From NCBI GenBank assembly GCA_900312665.1, contig ONZQ02000014.1, forward strand, positions 899,924 to 963,923: a DNA stretch of 64,000 nt. Reading direction: 5' to 3'. Origin of the DNA: Cephalotrichum gorgonifer (taxonomy: Eukaryota; Ascomycota; Sordariomycetes; Microascales; Microascaceae). The translations under genes and the position numbers were made by a program. Positions 58,188-64,000 of this stretch are shown in pieces. Below the pieces are notes generated by a model. The model did no database searches. It saw only the letters and a list, made by a program, of their open reading frames with translations, and had not been told where the DNA came from. Position 1 is the first letter of the stretch, and the number at the start of each line of letters is the position of its first letter.

Positions 58188-60857
58188 CTATGCGTATCGC
58201 GACGCAGAACCCGGTCGAGCATCCGCCCAAACCTCCTCCACCTCCGCCTCCGGTGCTGTGACATTGTTCGTCGTGTCGTCATAAAACTCCGGTCTTTCCC
58301 CCTTATAACACAAGAACCACCGCTTCAGGAACCATGGCAGGTGCTCCGTGGCCTGGAACTTGGCAAACTTCCTCTTGGACACGTTGTAGATCTGCTCGAG
58401 GTCCTCGAGGCTCCGCTGCTTCGTCTCCTCGACGAGGAAGTACACTAGGACGAAAGCGACAACATTGAAGGCCGAGAAGAGGCCGAGGACGCCGCCACCG
58501 CGGTGGCCACTTCCTCCGAGCGGACGGTCAATGATAGGTAGGAACCAGGCAACGATGCCGGCGAAGAAGAGATTTACCATTATAGCGACAGAGCAGCCCT
58601 AGTAGATGTTATGTTAGTACGAAGCTTTAGGTATGAGGAGTGGCTTGTAATATAGACTCACGTTCTCTCGGTGGCTCAAGGGAAATCTGTAATGCATCAT
58701 TGTGTTAGAGTGGAGTTTGAGACAGCTTGGGGGTGTCGCCTTACGCTTCTGATGCGAGGGTGAACGGCACGGGGCCCATGGCAGGGCTGTAGAATATGGT
58801 CTGCACTAATAAACCTTGTTAGACCTAGCCGCCTTGGGGATGCGACGACGCATGACTCCAACTGTACACCTACCTATCATGAATGCCAGCGCTAGGTTCC
58901 GTCTGACAGCCGCAACGGGGCTCTGGAAACTAAGAGCTGCAGCAAGCAATGCAAAGGCCATTCCCGGGATCGTCACTAGGAGCCACTTCCTACGCCCGAA
59001 GGTGTCGATGGTTCCAACGGCAGGGATTCCGAAGAGGAAATTCGCCAAGCCTTTCCTCCCAGTTTAGTTAGAATATCCAAAGATATAATGAGGTCGAGTC
59101 TTACCAAATCCGAAGGAGTAGAGAAGTGCCTTAAGCCATCTCTGCTTATTGTCCTCCAGCACACCAGGGTACTCAAGTCCGCCATCAACATTAAGGAATA
59201 GCGTGCTGGAGTAGAATGCAAAAATATTGACTGAATATCGTCGTTAGTGAGTACGAATGAGCGGCGGAGACCACAATACTCACTACCGCAGAGTTGCTGC
59301 CCGAGGGCAACGGTGCAGGAGGAAATGGTAGAGTTCCGAAGCCGGTGGTTGACAAACAAATCGCGGTACCTCGAGAAGTACTGGTTCAGGCGCACCGACA
59401 TCTTGGGCTTCGCGGTAACTTCAGTTTCGGCAGCGCCGCCTTTGTTTTCGACTTTCGGATCAGGTGTTAGTTCGGTATTGGTAAAGTCCACGCTGCGGTG
59501 GACCAAGTAGAGGTCGCGCAATACTTGGAGCTGGAGAGACGCATGGTCAGAACGAACATTCTCGCCAATCGTGAGGACGGATTTCAGTGTCAAGGGCATA
59601 CCTCCGTATTCCGAAGCTTCTTCAGCTCTCTGTAAGCTATCTCAGGCTTGTAGTTACCCCGATAAGGGCGGAGGTAAAACCTCGGGCTTTCGGGGGTGAA
59701 GTATAGAGATATAGCGAGGAAGATAGCGGGAACCATCGGGGACGCGAGGGTTAATCTTAGGGCAATAAGAGGGTCTGAGGCATTATAGAAAATGAGGTTG
59801 AAGGCACTCGACACCATGATTCCAAGAGCGACCCTAGAGAGTGTGAGCGTTGTGATGCCCTGCTGGAGAAGCCACTGGGCGTCCCTAAATTTGGGCAAAG
59901 ACATACCATAGCTGCCAGGCAAGAAGGGCACTCCCTGGAGATGACATGTCAGTGAGTCCCGCTTGGCTTGTTTCCGTGCATAGACATAAAGTGGGGCCGG
60001 GAGTGATCTAGAGTTCGTTCAACATCTGCTTTAAGGTTTAGGGTGGGCCCGCACTTAGTGGCTCCACCTTCAACCTTGAGACAGAATAATACACCTAGGG
60101 GAAGAGCTCACGAACCTCTCCAGTAACCAATAGCTGTCTCGGAGGCTAGAATAGGCGTTGAAACGGCCTTTATCCCCATGCCAACCCCGTTTATCAAACG
60201 AAGTCCGACGAGCGTCTTCCACGCAGTCGACCTGCCTCCTCCGTTTTCGTCAAAATCATGCCGAGGCAGCGAGGCTGCTGCAATGGATGAGACGGCTATC
60301 AGGACCGAGGCGATGAAGATGGCCCCTCTCCTTCCCGCAATCTGGTTCACGGGGTCTGACAAGGGGCAACCTCTAGCAAATTTTAGTTTAGCAGCTGCTC
60401 TGGCCAAGCTGACACGTGCCCGAAAAACATGGTGTTATGTTACTCACATCAGCGCCGCCGAAAGATAGGCGATCCCGTTGGTGATCCCCATCGCATGGTC
60501 ATTTGTGTGTGTCTCGCTCACCGTCCTCCAGTAGCCGTCGTATACATTCGCTCCCGAGAATGAACTCTGGACGAAGCCCTGCAGAAACGCCGCCAGCGAG
60601 ACCGTGATGAAGACATACCACATTCCACGCTCGGATATAATCTTGGTCTTCTCCCTCACCAGAGCCTCCTTCTCATCATTGTTGAGAATTACAGGTGGGA
60701 CCCCGATGGGAGCTTCGCCGCGGGCAATGCATTCGTAGTATCGGATATGTTTGGCGACGAGAGCAGCTCTGCGGACCTCATCCACTCTATCGGATAGGAA
60801 TGGTGCTCTGCTGTTGACGAATCGGGTGGCGTCGATCCTTACCTCTTCATCGCTCAT
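58188..60857 (-). CDS. MFS sugar-type transporter
   Basis: Minus-strand exons 60448-60857, 60116-60372, 59907-59934, 59602-59833, 59287-59530, 59105-59230, 58874-59050, 58745-58805, 58662-58686 and 58188-58598 give 656 residues. A long N-terminal cytoplasmic region (about 80 residues) is typical of one fungal subgroup. Sugar-porter signatures follow: DPVNQIAGRRG after TM2, the TM5 block WQLWVALGIM (made by splicing the 28-nt exon 3), PESPRFY before the central loop, the GQQLCG block with VNIFAFYS in TM7, DTFGRR, and GPVPFTLASEAFPLSHRE near TM10. The central loop is longer than usual and charged. The C-terminal cytoplasmic tail ends in acidic residues. A hexose, myo-inositol or related polyol is the likely substrate; specificity cannot be assigned. 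Confidence 0.92.
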
Positions 60858-62316
60858 CGAGCCTGGATAAGGTTAGTGCGAGACTCTGGCACCAACACAG
60901 CCCAGGTGCGGGGTTCTCGTACTCAGAGGGTTCTCGATCTTCACCCTGTCTTCAATCTTGAACGGACGAAACGGCATTCTGCTGAGGTTCTCCGGCTAGT
61001 TTGCATGAGGGGGTATAATGGAAACGAACTACAGGTGAGGCCAACTTGGCTATGTATTTAGGAATATCCTGGGGAAAAGACAAATGGGAGGGTCGGTAGA
61101 GGATACGCCCTTGAAGCATTAAAGGCTGTGAGTGCCAAGGAAGTGATATGCACAGACAGGGATTAATGATAGTCATTTACACTCATATCCCGTGGAGAAC
61201 GGAGTACTTCCGCACATTAGGTTCCAGCATTGGCAAATGGGCTAAACACTACCAGACACACCCCACACCAGGCTCGTGTAACACTAACGTATGCGTCCCG
61301 AAAGTGAGGTGATCGTACCGACCAGTTCCCCTGCATTCCTGCTCCATTACAGAGTACAGAGCGCGATCATGTCTTCGTGCTCCCAAGATTTGGGAGGACA
61401 TTGGGAAGGATGACGGTGGAGTTCAATCCGCGCGGAGTTACGCGGCGCCGGAATTATGCTTCTTCTTGTGTAAATATGTTATTGTCTCGACGGGGCGGGC
61501 AAGTGTGACATACAGTTATGAAATACATGCCTACGTACAAGTACACCGCCACACCTGTCCAACCCCAACCCCAGCCCCAACCCCCCTTCCTCAGTCTCCG
61601 ACATGACGAAGCCAAAAGTAAGGCGGGGGGAGGGGGGCGTTCCTCGTATTTCGCATTCATCCGACTCCTGATAAATGATTGGGCCAGGTAGTTCGCGGGG
61701 ATTGCAGGCTTCACGGGAGCTCTTGCTTTTCTAGCCAGGACAAGTCCTAGAATGTAAGCCGGTGCTTCTTTTTCAGGTCCCATCTCGTCGGAGAGTGTCT
61801 TCTCGATACTTTTTCTCAAGATTACTTCCCCTGGAAAAAGAATTTGTACCATGACACTATTTTCACTCTCCCCCCCCTTGATCAAGTCGCTTTAACCTGG
61901 GCCAGCCCACCACCCAGACTATGATGCATGTCATTACTACATACCAGTCCAAGTACCAGGATGAGGCTGGATGGGCGGAGCCTGCTGGTCGTGTCCGCGC
62001 CAAGATAACCATGTATTAGCTCGTCATTCGGGCGTGAGGTTTGGTCCAAGGTGTGGGGTAATTACGGAGGAGAAATGCGGAGTGGGGCTGTGCCCAGGAG
62101 CCAAGTTCTGTGTCCCGTGCCCAATGTCCCAGTCCATGTGGCTAATCCTTGCTTAGCGGCGGAAAGAGCAAACGGAGGGCCTGTCCCGTCGTTTGAAGAG
62201 ATCCACATCTTCTTTTCCCGATCCATGGTCCCGACTACCCGGATCCCAATATCTTCAACCTCCCCACAAGCCAAAAACGACGGGGTGATCTAGGGCTGGG
62301 CTTCCCTCTGCAAAAA
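60858..62316. other. long intergenic stretch
   Basis: Divergent promoters of the transporter and the gene at 62317. A CCCCAA-type microsatellite occurs at about 61560-61587. A minus-strand frame at 61454-61885 (143 codons) spans it and has no domain, so it is not called. Confidence 0.5.
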
Positions 62317-64000
62317 ATGGTCGCGCTCGATCCATGGAACGTCGCTGGGGTGGTTGTGGCGACGTCGAAACTGGCTTGGGAAGTAGGCCGCTTCTGGAAG
62401 GACGTTCCCAGTGCTCCACAGAAAGCAAGTAAGTGGTGCCTTTCCGAACGTTGGCCTCCATAGCATTACCCACCATGGCAGACGCCCGTGCCTGTAAATG
62501 GAAGGAAGGGAGGCATCTACATCTCCACATACACTAACGCGACGGTCATTTGTTAGAGGAACTGCGAGAGACGATCGAAATACTGCACCAATCCGCCCAG
62601 AGTATCCGAGATGGCTTCGTCGCCCCCCTGGGCCCCGACGCCATCGAGGGCGAGGAGCAGAACCGCAAGTTGATCAACGACCTCAACAACAAGTGCGTGA
62701 TAAACTTATACAAGCTCATGGACATCCTTCCCAAGCTACCGGCCGATCCAGGGATGTTCACTGCTGTGAGGACACATTTCGTCGCGAAGCTGGAGGAGGA
62801 CAATGTGCGCGATATGATCACCGAAATTAGCACTTGCAATACTGTAAGTGCTCCCTGACGGGATCCACGGTAGTAAAACGATAGAGACGAGTTTGTCACT
62901 GACATATTCGGACTATGTATAGGCTCTTCAAGTCCAGCTCCAGCTCCTGATGTAGTACGCCGCAGTTCTCCCCCAGGACGAGCAGTAGGACTAGCAAGAT
63001 TCTAACTTCTCCGCAGCTTTAAAATGGAGCGAGGCAGACAACCAGAGCGTACAACCATTCAAGGGAAATGGAACCAGGTTCTCGGGGAGGCAGACGACAT
63101 CCTCTCCCACCGCCCATCCCGATCTGGGGAGGCCCTCAACTGGGACGACTGCCTTGGCAATTTCGTCACGTCCATAAGGGCTATCACGGAGCCAGGTTCA
63201 TTGTCCGAGGGGCGATCACCGGTACTGTGCTCCACGCCTGGACCCCTGAGGAGGGACAGCCACGTTTCCCAGTTCGGCTCCATTGCCCCCACCCTCGTAA
63301 ATAGAAGGGATAGCGACAGCGCCCTCGGGATCGTCGATGACCCGGAAGATGCCAGGCGGGCCTCCCACGCCATCCCAAACGTCCTGGGCGGTGCCCTCCT
63401 AAACCTAACTCTAGACAAGCTCGATAAGTGTATGTACGAACGCAACTACTACGACGCTGAAATCCTCCAAAGGCGCGTCATTGAGTACCGGGCGCGTTTT
63501 CCCCACGACACCCCCGTTCCCATCGAAGTCATGTGGCGAGATGAGATAAAACTGGCGGAGATCTACCGCTGCATGGGATCATTTGATCGTGCAGAGGGCC
63601 ACCTCCGGCGTGTCGTCGGCCAGCTGAGTGCGGAAAATCTGGATAAGCCGGGGTTGAAGGACTCCATGCTAGCCAAGCTCTACCACGACCTCGGGCGTAT
63701 CTGCGTGGATGCGGGAAAGTCCAGCGCCGGGTGCGAGTATCTCTCGGAAGCGTTCGAACTCCTTGTGAAATCGTCGGCCGCGGAAGCCACGCCGCTACCC
63801 CTGCTGAGGAGTGTCGGGACGATGCTCTACGGTATCTACTTCGACACTGGGATGACCGAGGCGGCGCAGGTTCTCGACGCTCACGCTGAGGAACTGTGTG
63901 GTCTGTCCCTGAAGACGCTCGCCTGGTGCCAGAAGCAGGGGTTCGATACCGAGCATGATACCTTCCGCTTCGACGAATGCGACACGAGAGTTGATTCCCC
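62317..64000 (+). CDS. helical repeat protein, possibly STAND-like, cut by the window end
   Basis: Exons 62317-62428, 62557-62843, 62923-62951 and 63017 to beyond 64000 join in frame, giving the first 470 or so residues; the frame is open at the end. The N terminus (DPWNVAGVVVATSKLAWEVG) and the helical segment after it resemble N-terminal domains of fungal STAND/NLR-like proteins. Exon 4 is an unstructured Ser/Arg-rich stretch, then helical pairs resembling tetratricopeptide repeats (LAEIYRCMGSFDRAEGHL; LYHDLGRICVDAGKSSAGCEYL). No nucleotide-binding motif is visible in the part present. Exon 3 is only 29 nt and its downstream donor is GTAGTA, so this junction is less sure. If it is STAND-like, a role in self/non-self recognition would be possible, but that is inference. 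Confidence 0.6.

Noticed and set aside
61454..61885. Minus-strand 143-codon frame
   Set aside because: Part of it is the translation of a CCCCAA-type microsatellite and the rest has no domain.

Overview
The window is nuclear DNA from a filamentous ascomycete (Pezizomycotina). The evidence is the many short GT-AG introns (mostly 47-90 nt), two Zn(II)2Cys6 fungal-type regulators, two microsomal cytochromes P450, a DUF3176 membrane protein, and a Kex2-processed secreted cysteine-rich protein. An intronless tRNA-Glu(CTC) sits in it. I see no bacterial operons, CRISPR arrays, rRNA or intact transposons. Exon boundaries were worked out by hand from splice sites, reading-frame continuity and family motifs, without transcript data.

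Layout. 0.3-3.7 kb: an unrecognised CxxC protein and a five-exon P450. 4.0-4.9 kb: a broken AA11-type lytic polysaccharide monooxygenase. 5.4-7.9 kb: a CorA-like Mg2+ transporter protein (minus). 10.3-11.1 kb: a membrane RING-H2 protein (minus). 12.1-15.9 kb: a type IIC (Na+/K+-ATPase-like) P-type ATPase (plus). 16.4-17.8 kb: a class V PLP enzyme. 19.7-22.0 kb: a secreted M28 peptidase of the glutamate carboxypeptidase II type. 22.5-26.6 kb (minus): a Zn2Cys6 regulator downstream of a GH127 beta-L-arabinofuranosidase. 28.0-32.3 kb: two cofactor-biosynthesis genes, phosphopantothenoylcysteine decarboxylase (CoA) and the 16-exon glutamine-dependent NAD+ synthetase, which contains 6-nt and 11-nt micro-exons. 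32.8-34.9 kb: a DUF3176 protein (minus). 36.5-38.6 kb: a tandem pair of degenerate Nudix/TPNK-like paralogues, the first broken by a stop. 39.0-41.2 kb: an ABCG half-transporter (minus).

42.6-50.4 kb holds a GNAT acetyltransferase, a second P450 and an FAD oxidoreductase (all minus), then a divergently transcribed Zn2Cys6 regulator. This looks like a small regulated metabolic group, but no core synthase is present. 51.2 kb: the small secreted cysteine-rich protein. 53.3 kb: the tRNA. 53.8-56.2 kb: a secreted PhoD-type phosphatase (10 exons, minus). 58.2-60.9 kb: an MFS sugar-type transporter (10 exons, minus). 62.3 kb to the window edge: the 5' part of a repeat-containing protein, possibly STAND-like.

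Most genes look like independent single units. The groupings with a plausible shared purpose are GH127 plus its neighbouring regulator, the two cofactor genes, and the P450/FAD-oxidoreductase/regulator group. Several intergenic stretches longer than 1 kb hold no gene I can support.
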